A DNA stretch of 6,650 nucleotides, taken from positions 15,489 to 22,138 of the forward strand of contig MELI01000062.1 in NCBI GenBank assembly GCA_001767575.1, given 5' to 3'. The DNA comes from Candidatus Aquicultor primus. GTDB lineage: Bacteria; Actinomycetota; Aquicultoria; Aquicultorales; Aquicultoraceae. The notes beneath the pieces were generated by a model. It was given only the letters and a program-made list of their open reading frames with translations, was not told the DNA's origin and ran no database searches. The position numbers were made by a program, and so were the translations under genes. Position 1 is the first letter of the stretch. Each line of letters opens with the position of its first letter. Positions 1 through 5,466 of this stretch are shown piece after piece.

Positions 1-78
1 GACTACCGCAACAGAGATAAACAAAATTAAGGCCACTATAAGGGTTATTACCGCTGCATTTCTCATTGTCTGCCGCAT
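1..78 (-). CDS. Start of an unidentified protein with an N-terminal membrane segment or signal anchor (3' end outside window)
   Basis: An open frame starts at ATG 78-76 and runs to the window edge without a stop, giving 26 codons. It encodes MRQTMRNAAV followed by a hydrophobic run (ITLIVALILFISVAVV), so a short positive N-terminus leads into a transmembrane helix or uncleaved signal. A GGGAG ribosome binding site lies 4 nt before the ATG. An in-frame ATG four codons later has no comparable site. A sigma-70-type promoter sits about 75 bp upstream, so this looks like the first gene of its own transcript. By position a flagellar export gene (fliO or fliP) would be expected, and both start with hydrophobic segments. 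The visible residues do not identify either, and any membrane sensor or chemoreceptor could start the same way. No function is assigned. Confidence 0.5.
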   Translation of the reverse strand, partial: MRQTMRNAAVITLIVALILFISVAVV

Positions 79-156
79 AAAACTCCCAATAACGATATGC
101 TATATCAAGAGAACAGTCGATGTACTTCCTGCAACTATGATACTATTGTTACTAAG

Positions 157-185
157 AGATTAAACAAATAATCATCGCCTGTCAA
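157..185 (-). promoter_or_regulatory. Putative sigma-70/sigma-A promoter for the gene starting at 78
   Basis: A perfect TTGACA -35 box (185-180) is followed after 17 bp by TAATCT (162-157), a -10 box with only three consensus positions. An alternative -10, TTTAAT, matches better but at 15 bp spacing. The surroundings are AT-rich. Transcription would start near 150, leaving a leader of about 70 nt before the ATG at 78. This is a motif match only. Confidence 0.45.
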
Positions 186-277
186 TAAATCCGAGCAGAA
201 TCGTATGAATATTTTTTTCAGAAACCTTCCCCTGCATGCGCTTGAAGTACTTGGTAGTTATCGGCGACACACTGTGC

Positions 278-382
278 TCAAGGCATCGTCCGTGCTTGAT
301 AGACATAATAACCAGACGCGGCGAACAGCAGTACAATGACGGCAATCACCATATTCCTGGCGTTTAGTCGCAAAAATTCCAT
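278..382 (-). CDS. Possible small single-pass membrane protein, 34 residues
   Basis: An ATG at 382-380 opens a 34-codon frame ending in TGA at 280-278. The product starts MEFLRLNARN, continues as a hydrophobic helix (MVIAVIVLLFAASGYYVY) and ends QARTMP. This is the layout of a small inner-membrane protein, with a positively charged start and a short exposed tail. A CAGGG site lies 7 nt before the ATG. The codons resemble those of the neighbouring genes. The start lies 2 nt after the stop of an uncertain 83-codon frame. I recognise no family. It lies downstream of a candidate sigma-28 promoter (615-640), so it could be co-expressed with flagellar genes, but the leader would be over 220 nt. A chance frame remains quite possible. 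Confidence 0.35.
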   Translation of the reverse strand: MEFLRLNARNMVIAVIVLLFAASGYYVYQARTMP

Positions 383-614
383 ATCTATACCCTGACGATT
401 GTTTTCTTTTTTATACGACAGCTATGCGAAAATTCGAGCATACGTAGGACCGCAAACGACAACGACACAAGGATTCCAGGTAATGCGCTGCAGGGGCCCG
501 TTACTGCCCGTGCGCGAAAAATAAAAGGGGGGAGGAAGAGCTCGGCAGCAGGACAAACCGGAAACCCTGAAGGAGAGCTTTTGAAATGAGAGCTTGAGCC
601 CTTCCTCAGTAAAG

Positions 615-640
615 TTATCGGCATGTCACCGGACAACCTA
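615..640 (-). promoter_or_regulatory. Candidate sigma-28 (FliA/SigD) promoter just downstream of fliY
   Basis: A perfect sigma-28 -10 element, GCCGATAA (622-615), is preceded by TAGG (640-637) at a 14-bp spacing, where TAAA is the consensus. Spacing is within the usual 14-16 bp, but the -35 box matches only in its first two bases. Transcription would start near 608 and run leftward into the 79-610 stretch. The -10 box is the same eight bases as in the stronger promoter before flbD (5360-5387). Confidence 0.4.
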
Positions 641-676
641 CACGTTTTTATTATAGACAGGGCGCTAAGCCGCAGC

Positions 677-1792
677 TTAGAGCTGCTCCAACATATCTTT
701 CGGACTCATTATTTCGGTTATACGAATACCGAAGTTATCATCGATAACGACAACCTCACCCCTCGCGATTACCTTACTGTTCACGAGAAATTCGACAGGC
801 TCAGAGGCCAATTTATCGAGCTCGATTACTGAACCCCTACCCAACCGCAGTATGTCGGATATAGTCATCTTTGTCTTTCCAAGCTCTATCGAGGCATCGA
901 GCACAACGTCGAGAAGGAGCGATATGTTGTTCGACCCTCCGCCACCTAAATCCGCACCCAACACATCGAAAGCCGCCGGCTGCAAATCTCTGACATGAGG
1001 AACCGTTTCTTGAATAAACACATCATCGTCATCGAATATCGGAGGTATATCGGCTTCGTCCAGGTGAACGACGCCTTCGACTGTGGCCTTGCTCTCCGTC
1101 ACCGCTTCATCGCCGGCTACAACCTCAATATCGTCATCCACCAAATCCTCAGGAGTATCTTGAACAGGCGCGACTGTATCGGCCGCTTGCACGTCGCCCA
1201 AGAGCATATCGATGATTTGCCTGCCGAGTTCAGTTGGGATGAGATAACCGGCATTCGCCCCTGCGGCCGGAAGGGTCAATTCCGCTGAAGCCAGCAAGAG
1301 ATTCCCGTCCGGATACATGAAACTTATGCTCTCTAAGCCCGATTCATCTTGGAGAATCAAGGTATCGATGACACTGCAATCGATAGTTTGGCCCATGCTC
1401 TCAGCGAAATTGCTCATCGCTTCCGAAATCGCGCTGCCTATAATCTCTTTGAGATTCTCAAGAATCACGTCGTCATCTGCACCGATGTCTTTTGCGCTTT
1501 CAGGTATCGCCAGGTCGAACACGGCTGGAAGTCCTTCTCCGTTAATGAACAGAAAGAGTTGTCCATCGAGACCAGACGAACAACTAAGCTGTATCAACAA
1601 AACCGGGACGGGTACCGCCGTCGCCAAGCTCTCAAACTTCGCCACATCCACAACGGACGGGCTCATACCGACATCGTCCCCCAATTTCTCGCTAAACAGC
1701 TTAGCAAGAGACGCGGTCATCAAGTCGCAGATTTCACCAACAGCACTTTTTTCAATCTCTGAAAGCTCTACTGTTTGCTTTTTTTTACTCAT
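677..1792 (-). CDS. fliY: Flagellar motor switch protein FliY (CheC-like region plus FliN/SpoA domain), 371 residues
   Basis: FliY is the FliN-type C-ring component of Gram-positive-like motors. It pairs with FliM and in Bacillus also dephosphorylates CheY-P. Residues about 11-200 form a CheC-like region, 205-287 a very acidic, probably disordered linker (VDDDIEVV, FDDDDVF), and 288-371 a SpoA/FliN domain (LDASIELGKTKMT, VIELDKLASEPV, GEVVVIDDNFGIRITEI). Both CheC signatures (Glu-x2-Asn) keep Glu but lose Asn: E20/D23 and E116/G119. The N-terminus lacks the LSQDEIDALL-type CheY-P-binding peptide reported for Bacillus FliY. The frame is open to a TTG at 1813, but ATG 1792 has a strong GAGGAGAGG site 6 nt upstream, so it is the start. 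That leaves 13 bp after fliM. The family call is firm. Reduced phosphatase activity is inferred. Confidence 0.95.
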   Translation of the reverse strand: MSKKKQTVELSEIEKSAVGEICDLMTASLAKLFSEKLGDDVGMSPSVVDVAKFESLATAVPVPVLLIQLSCSSGLDGQLFLFINGEGLPAVFDLAIPESAKDIGADDDVILENLKEIIGSAISEAMSNFAESMGQTIDCSVIDTLILQDESGLESISFMYPDGNLLLASAELTLPAAGANAGYLIPTELGRQIIDMLLGDVQAADTVAPVQDTPEDLVDDDIEVVAGDEAVTESKATVEGVVHLDEADIPPIFDDDDVFIQETVPHVRDLQPAAFDVLGADLGGGGSNNISLLLDVVLDASIELGKTKMTISDILRLGRGSVIELDKLASEPVEFLVNSKVIARGEVVVIDDNFGIRITEIMSPKDMLEQL

Positions 1793-1798
1793 ACTGCG

Positions 1799-1807
1799 CC
1801 TCTCCTC
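1799..1807 (-). promoter_or_regulatory. Ribosome binding site that fixes the fliY start
   Basis: GAGGAGAGG lies 6 nt before ATG 1792 and overlaps the fliM stop codon (TGA 1808-1806). An upstream in-frame TTG (1813) would place this site inside the coding sequence and has no comparable site of its own. This supports ATG 1792 and translational coupling of fliY to fliM. Confidence 0.8.
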
Positions 1808-2795
1808 ACTCAACAGTCGTAGTCGTCTTTACGGCCAATCGTTTCCCGATGAGGCCCGGTCGCGCGAGAAATTTGAGTCTTCCATTGACTAAGACTCTTA
1901 TATCATTGCTGGCGGCTGTGTCAAGTTCTATCGCATCACCCGGTTTCAACGCCAGCAGGTCTTTGACCGTCAATCTCGCCCGGCCAAGCTCTATCGACAC
2001 GGGCAGAAACACCTTGTTGAGGCTCTCCTGGACATTCGCGCTTTCGATGTTCTCGCTATCTCTTTGCTCGAATCTTGCTGAAAACCACGTCTGGCGAGTT
2101 AGCTTCGGCATAATGGGTTCGAGCGTTAGATACGGCAAGCAAATGCTCATTGCCCCAGTCGCCTCGCCGATTCTGACTTCAAGCGTCGCCACGGCGACGA
2201 TTTCGTTCGGTGGGACAACCTGAAGCAATTGCGGGTTGGTCTCGAGAGACTCGATGTTGGGTTCAACGTCATAGATCTCAGACCACGCCATTCTAAACGC
2301 CATCAATGTCCTGTCGGCAACCTTGCGAATTATTCCATGCTCGATTTCGGTCAAATCGCGTATCTTGACCGGCTGGTCGCCAAGGCCACCAAGCAACCTG
2401 TCGAGTATGAGAAAGGTCAACTCGGGACTTATCTCCAGAACTGCGCTCCCCGGAAGGCTCTTCATGGTAAACGTAATCAGGGAGCTGGGTGTGGGAAGTG
2501 CTTCGAGATACTCCTCGAAAGACTGCTGTTCGACGGAGGCCAGACTGAAGTTGATACTTTGTCGAACATAAATAAAAAGAGCTGCTTTTAGGTGGCGCGA
2601 AAAGCCCTCGTAAATCAGCTCCATGGTGCTTAAATGACTTTTTGAAAATTTATCCGGATGTCTAAAGTTATATATGCGAACATGCCTAGAGCCCGCTGGT
2701 GCCGGCGAAGCCTCTTCCTCAAGATCGAGTGACACGCCCGAGGACGATGCTGTCAACAATGCATTGATCTCATCTTGTGAAAGCGTTCCTGCCAT
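1806..2795 (-). CDS. fliM: Flagellar motor switch protein FliM, 329 residues
   Basis: FliM is the C-ring protein that binds CheY-P and reverses motor rotation. Residues 5-14, LSQDEINALL, are the CheY-P-binding peptide, essentially canonical. Residues about 38-235 form the CheC-like middle domain, with YNFRHPDKFSKSHL (42-55) and the GGLG turn (136-139) typical of the FliG-contacting face. Residues about 255-325 are the C-terminal SpoA domain (FLPVSIELGRARLTVKDLL, VLVNGRLKF), which pairs with the SpoA domain of FliY. Full length matches the family. ATG 2795 has an AGGGG site 6 nt upstream and starts the protein just before the binding peptide. The gene lies 32 bp after fliL and 13 bp before fliY. 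The intact CheY-P peptide implies that a chemotaxis CheY exists elsewhere in the genome. Confidence 0.97.
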   Translation of the reverse strand: MAGTLSQDEINALLTASSSGVSLDLEEEASPAPAGSRHVRIYNFRHPDKFSKSHLSTMELIYEGFSRHLKAALFIYVRQSINFSLASVEQQSFEEYLEALPTPSSLITFTMKSLPGSAVLEISPELTFLILDRLLGGLGDQPVKIRDLTEIEHGIIRKVADRTLMAFRMAWSEIYDVEPNIESLETNPQLLQVVPPNEIVAVATLEVRIGEATGAMSICLPYLTLEPIMPKLTRQTWFSARFEQRDSENIESANVQESLNKVFLPVSIELGRARLTVKDLLALKPGDAIELDTAASNDIRVLVNGRLKFLARPGLIGKRLAVKTTTTVE

Positions 2796-2827
2796 GGCAA
2801 ACCCCTACCGCATCTATGGTAAAAATA

Positions 2828-3361
2828 TTACTGCATAATGAACGTAGTAAAGTAGACACGTTCAATTTTACCATAGCCGAGCAAAGAGTCTACCGACTTT
2901 TTAATCTCGTCCTTAAGCTTTTCCCGTCCCTCATTGTCCGCTATCGCGTCAATCGACTTAGCGCTTAAGATCGTTAAGACAGCGTCATTGATCTGGGGCT
3001 TGCGCTCTTTCACTTCGGTTTCCAGCTCGATATTCTTGCTGTCAAGCTCTAAAGCAATCACTGTTTGCAGGTAGTTCTGCCCTCCGGCAAGATTTACGGT
3101 AAAAGCATCAAGAGTTATGAATTTACCGATTACTACCTCTTTTTTCGCTTTCTTCTCACTCGCTTCCTTTTCTTTGTTTGCTCCGCCTACCGCTTTGGTT
3201 ACGACAAGCGCAGTCCCGATGGCAAGCAATACCACCACTAAAATAATGATCGGTATCTTGAGCCCTCCAAGTTTTGACATAAGCCCGGCCTTCTGCGGCT
3301 CCGAAACTGCTTCCACCTGGGAAACCTCTCTTACTTCACTGACAGCTTGTTCTACAGCCAT
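2828..3361 (-). CDS. fliL: Flagellar basal-body-associated protein FliL, 177 residues
   Basis: FliL is a single-pass inner-membrane protein whose periplasmic or extracytoplasmic domain forms a ring around the MotB linker and supports stator assembly and torque. Residues 1-34 are a short cytoplasmic tail, 35-55 the transmembrane helix (IPIIILVVVLLAIGTALVV), and 57-77 a Lys/Glu-rich linker. Residues 78-177 form the FliL domain, with FITLDAFTVNL, YLQTVIALEL, and the C-terminal IERVYFTTFIMQ that closes nearly all FliL proteins. ATG 3361 has an AAGGTGATG site about 5 nt upstream. The gene sits 30 bp after motB and 32 bp before fliM, and its position beside the stator genes fits its role. Confidence 0.95.
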   Translation of the reverse strand: MAVEQAVSEVREVSQVEAVSEPQKAGLMSKLGGLKIPIIILVVVLLAIGTALVVTKAVGGANKEKEASEKKAKKEVVIGKFITLDAFTVNLAGGQNYLQTVIALELDSKNIELETEVKERKPQINDAVLTILSAKSIDAIADNEGREKLKDEIKKSVDSLLGYGKIERVYFTTFIMQ

Positions 3362-3391
3362 TCAAACATCACCTTTTCATTCCTTAAGTCA

Positions 3392-4216
3392 TTAGCTTGG
3401 TTCTTGAATATTCAATGTTGGGAAGAGAACTATTATCTCGACCCGGCGATTTTGAGCCCTGTTCGCATCGCTAGAGTTCGGAGCGACGGGTTTGTACTCG
3501 CCATAACCAGATACCGATAAACGCGACGACCCGATGTTTTGGTTTTCTACAAAAAAGCGCAGAACCGAAATGGCACGAGCCGTAGACAACTCCCAATTAG
3601 AGGGAAACTGCGGCGTGCTTATCGGCAGGTCACACGTATAACCCTCGACCTTTATCGAATAGTTTGTAGACGCCAAAGTCCCGCCGATTATTTTGAGCGC
3701 CGGATATACCGGCGGCTGCAATTCCGCTTTTCCCTTTTCAAAGAGAATGCTCTCGTTTAACCGAATCACCAATCCTCGCTCTGTCACTTCCATCTTGATG
3801 CTAGCGCTTAACGGCGTACCCTCGAACTGCTTCTTGAGCTGATGCTTTAGTTGTTCCATGGCCCGAACCTCGCTTTGAGGGATGCCGATTTTCGACTGTT
3901 CCTTCAAGCTTTGAATGGGAGAGCGCTGTCCAAAGCCCTTAGACTGCTCAACAGGGTCACCGCTTCCGGGCGACACGACCTCGAATTTCTCGGGCATATC
4001 CATTACTTTGAACTGCCTCCCATTGCTGCCGCTCATGGCTTCTTGTATTGAGCCTACAGCCGAGCTGAATTTCTTAGGGCTTACTACGGAAAATGAGAAG
4101 AGCATTACGAAGAAGACTAGAAGAAGTGTTACCATGTCGCCATAGGTGACTACCCAATCCGGCACCCGCGGCTTGCTATCCAGGCGCCGTTTCGACCGGA
4201 GTCTGTTGTTCGGCAT
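3392..4216 (-). CDS. motB: Flagellar stator protein MotB, 274 residues
   Basis: MotB anchors the stator to peptidoglycan and carries the ion-binding Asp. After a basic N-terminus, DWVVTYGDMVTLLLVFFVML gives the single membrane helix with Asp27 as ion carrier. Residues about 45-140 are the plug and linker, and 143-268 an OmpA-like peptidoglycan-binding domain (FEKGKAEL, FPSNWELSTARA, NRRVEI at 256-261). In the usual GHTD motif this protein has GYTC (192-195), so the Asp that contacts diaminopimelate in OmpA-like domains is replaced by Cys195. The partner Arg (R214) is kept. ATG 4216 lies 41 bp inside motA and has a strong GGAGGG site 3 nt upstream. This start also gives a normal MotB N-terminus. 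The FFVMLFSFS run after the Asp is closer to MotS/PomB than to H+-type MotB as I know them. Confidence 0.95.
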   Translation of the reverse strand: MPNNRLRSKRRLDSKPRVPDWVVTYGDMVTLLLVFFVMLFSFSVVSPKKFSSAVGSIQEAMSGSNGRQFKVMDMPEKFEVVSPGSGDPVEQSKGFGQRSPIQSLKEQSKIGIPQSEVRAMEQLKHQLKKQFEGTPLSASIKMEVTERGLVIRLNESILFEKGKAELQPPVYPALKIIGGTLASTNYSIKVEGYTCDLPISTPQFPSNWELSTARAISVLRFFVENQNIGSSRLSVSGYGEYKPVAPNSSDANRAQNRRVEIIVLFPTLNIQEPS

Positions 4217-4997
4217 GTACCCTCCGATCTCTAATCATATCGACGCTCTCTCGCCCTTCAGGAGAGAGAAACGACTTGAGTTTTTCTTCAATCATTCGAG
4301 GGTTATGGCCCGCTTGTACCGCGAGAATTCCCTCGACAATAAGCTCCTTGCGTAGGACTTCTTCGGCGCTTCTGACGCCCAATTTACCTGCGAGCGGGTT
4401 CAAGAACAAATACGCGAAGAGCGCACCATACAGTGTTGTCAGAAGTGCTATAGCCATACCCGGACCTATTTTTGAGGGATCATTGAGCTGATGCAACATC
4501 TTAACGAGACCAATGAGCGTTCCCAACATTCCAAAAGACGGTGCGTATGACGCCATCGCTTCTATAATACTCTTGCCAAGCGCATGCCGTTCCGCGACAT
4601 ATATAATCTCGGTCTCCATGACCTCTTGAACCAATTCAGGGTCCGCGCCGTCGATAACGAGCTGCATGCCTCGTTCCAGAAAACTATCGCCTATCTCATT
4701 AACATCCTCTTCAAGTGCGAGCAGGCCCTCTTTTCTGGCGCGCTCGGCGATACGCACCATCGTCGCTATCAATTCAGCGGAATTCAATTTTGGGTCGGAA
4801 AACGCATTCTTGACGACTTTGGCGACACCCATGATATGGCTCATCTTGAAGTGAATGAGCGTCGCGGCAACCGTCCCGCCGAAAGTGATCATGAACGACG
4901 GTGTACTAAAGAACACCGACGTGTCGCCGCCGACCATGATGGCTGATGTCACGAGCACGAGTCCGATAATAATACCAATTATCGTTGTGATATCCAC
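4176..4997 (-). CDS. motA: Flagellar stator protein MotA, 273 residues
   Basis: MotA forms the ring around MotB and pushes on FliG as ions pass. Four membrane segments are visible: about 4-22, 32-50, 147-168 and 180-202. The large cytoplasmic loop between the second and third holds RARKEGLLALEE (86-97), the charged stretch that faces FliG. Conserved prolines are Pro153 in YAPSFGMLGTLIGL and Pro201 after TM4. Thr160 and Thr187/188 in ALLTTLYGA match positions tied to Na+ use in PomA, so a Na+-type stator is possible. The start is GTG 4997 with an AAGGTG site 5 nt upstream, 30 bp after flbD. The last 12 codons and the stop overlap the start of motB. Length is normal for the PomA/MotA family. 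Confidence 0.96.
   Translation of the reverse strand: MDITTIIGIIIGLVLVTSAIMVGGDTSVFFSTPSFMITFGGTVAATLIHFKMSHIMGVAKVVKNAFSDPKLNSAELIATMVRIAERARKEGLLALEEDVNEIGDSFLERGMQLVIDGADPELVQEVMETEIIYVAERHALGKSIIEAMASYAPSFGMLGTLIGLVKMLHQLNDPSKIGPGMAIALLTTLYGALFAYLFLNPLAGKLGVRSAEEVLRKELIVEGILAVQAGHNPRMIEEKLKSFLSPEGRESVDMIRDRRVHAEQQTPVETAPG
4217..4225 (-). promoter_or_regulatory. motB ribosome binding site inside motA
   Basis: GGAGGG (4225-4220) sits 3 nt before the motB ATG at 4216 and lies wholly within motA coding sequence. It supports the start that gives a 41-bp gene overlap. No other in-frame ATG occurs before the membrane helix. Confidence 0.7.
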
Positions 4998-5027
4998 AAA
5001 TGCACCTTCTTTGCACGAAAAATCGCA

Positions 5028-5279
5028 CTATTTTGCGAGCCTCGAGTCCAGGTGATCTTCGGAATGGGAGGTGTGCGCAAGATTCACTATCAACCTAGGC
5101 CCTCCGGCCTTTTTGTAGTGATCTTCCGCCATGGCGGCGATTTCTAGCGGTGACTCTTTTACGAGAAACTTTTTGTTCGTTATTAGGGTTACTACTGTGT
5201 CGGGGGTTGCTTCTACTACTTCGATTAGATTTGCGTTTACTGTTAATTCGCTTCCGTCTATCCGTGTCAACTTAATCAC
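5028..5279 (-). CDS. flbD: FlbD/SwrD family flagellar protein, 83 residues
   Basis: This is a small cytoplasmic protein encoded next to hook or stator genes in many bacteria. The Bacillus counterpart SwrD (YlzI) raises flagellar power and is needed for swarming. The N-terminal two thirds carry the family pattern: MIKLTRIDGSELTVNANLIE, then ATPDTVVTLITNKKFLVKES, a compact beta-rich fold. The last 25 residues (from GGPRLIV to the end) are a variable tail that is longer than the core. It should not be confused with the Caulobacter sigma-54 regulator of the same name. The start is GTG 5279, with a GAGGT site 6 nt upstream. It is the first gene behind the sigma-28-type promoter (5360-5387) and lies 30 bp before motA, in line with a role in stator output. 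Confidence 0.9.
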   Translation of the reverse strand: MIKLTRIDGSELTVNANLIEVVEATPDTVVTLITNKKFLVKESPLEIAAMAEDHYKKAGGPRLIVNLAHTSHSEDHLDSRLAK

Positions 5280-5359
5280 TGGTCTACCTCGTCAATCTAG
5301 CTATTATTGATACGATAACGACCCAATCTGAACTGCTGCTTTTCAATCTACGATTATTC

Positions 5360-5387
5360 TTATCGGCAAGATTACTTGCTGACCTTA
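5360..5387 (-). promoter_or_regulatory. Sigma-28 (FliA/SigD) promoter for the flbD-motA-motB-fliL-fliM-fliY unit
   Basis: TAAG (5387-5384, extended TAAGGTCA) is followed after 16 bp by GCCGATAA (5367-5360), a perfect sigma-28 -10 box. The consensus is TAAA-N15-GCCGATAA. The promoter lies right behind the flgE terminator and about 80 bp before the flbD start, with a predicted transcript start near 5353. The rest of the leader (5280-5352) shows no obvious structure. Placement between a terminator and a gene start makes a chance match unlikely. Confidence 0.7.
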
Positions 5388-5389
5388 GT

Positions 5390-5420
5390 AAAATAGAAGG
5401 GCGGCATTGCCGCCCTTCTA
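5390..5420 (-). terminator. Intrinsic terminator after flgE
   Basis: A perfect 12-bp GC-rich stem, TAGAAGGGCGGC (5394-5405) with GCCGCCCTTCTA (5409-5420), has a 3-nt loop. On the minus strand it is followed by TTTT (5393-5390). It lies 46 bp after the flgE stop. On the plus strand no T-run follows, so it acts leftward. It separates the hook transcript from the flbD unit, whose sigma-28 -35 box begins 2 bp further on. Confidence 0.85.
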
Positions 5421-5466
5421 CAGTGCTGTTATGCTGCTAATTTGCGTAGCATTTAATCGTTAGAAA

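Larger units (their letters stand above)
79..676. other. Stretch of about 600 bp without a recognisable conserved gene, between fliY and the gene at 78
   Basis: In related operons cheY, fliO and fliP follow the switch genes. None of them is readable here on either strand. The stretch holds a possible 34-residue membrane protein (278-382), a weak sigma-28-like promoter (615-640), a sigma-70-type promoter (157-185), an isolated GCCGATAA (265-258), a purine-rich + strand tract (516-540, with one T) and two copies of GAGAGCTT (573-580 and 588-595). An 83-codon frame at 636-385 starts with TTG, has no clear ribosome site and resembles nothing I know, so it is not annotated. The stretch may be an ordinary boundary between transcripts or may encode a small RNA. 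Confidence 0.6.

Noticed and set aside
236..367. 43-codon plus-strand ORF antisense to the small membrane ORF
   Set aside because: It has no ribosome site, no recognisable product, and runs against the direction of all genes here.
385..636. 83-codon minus-strand frame between fliY and the small ORF
   Set aside because: It starts with TTG without a clear ribosome site, overlaps the sigma-28-like promoter, and its product (Pro- and Ser-rich, partly shaped by a polypyrimidine tract) resembles no family I know. A stop 2 nt before the next start and a mildly hydrophobic C-terminus keep it from being excluded fully.
650..655. Perfect TATAAT on the minus strand just after fliY
   Set aside because: No TTGACA-like box lies 15-19 bp upstream and there is no extended -10, so it is not supported as a promoter.
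1793..1813. TTG-initiated extension of fliY by seven residues
   Set aside because: The extension contains the strong ribosome site of ATG 1792 and itself lacks one. It would also create an overlap with fliM.
1317..1892. Long plus-strand frames opposite fliY, fliM, motA, motB and flgE
   Set aside because: They lie antisense to strongly conserved flagellar genes, have low-complexity or unfamiliar products, and are best explained as shadow frames.
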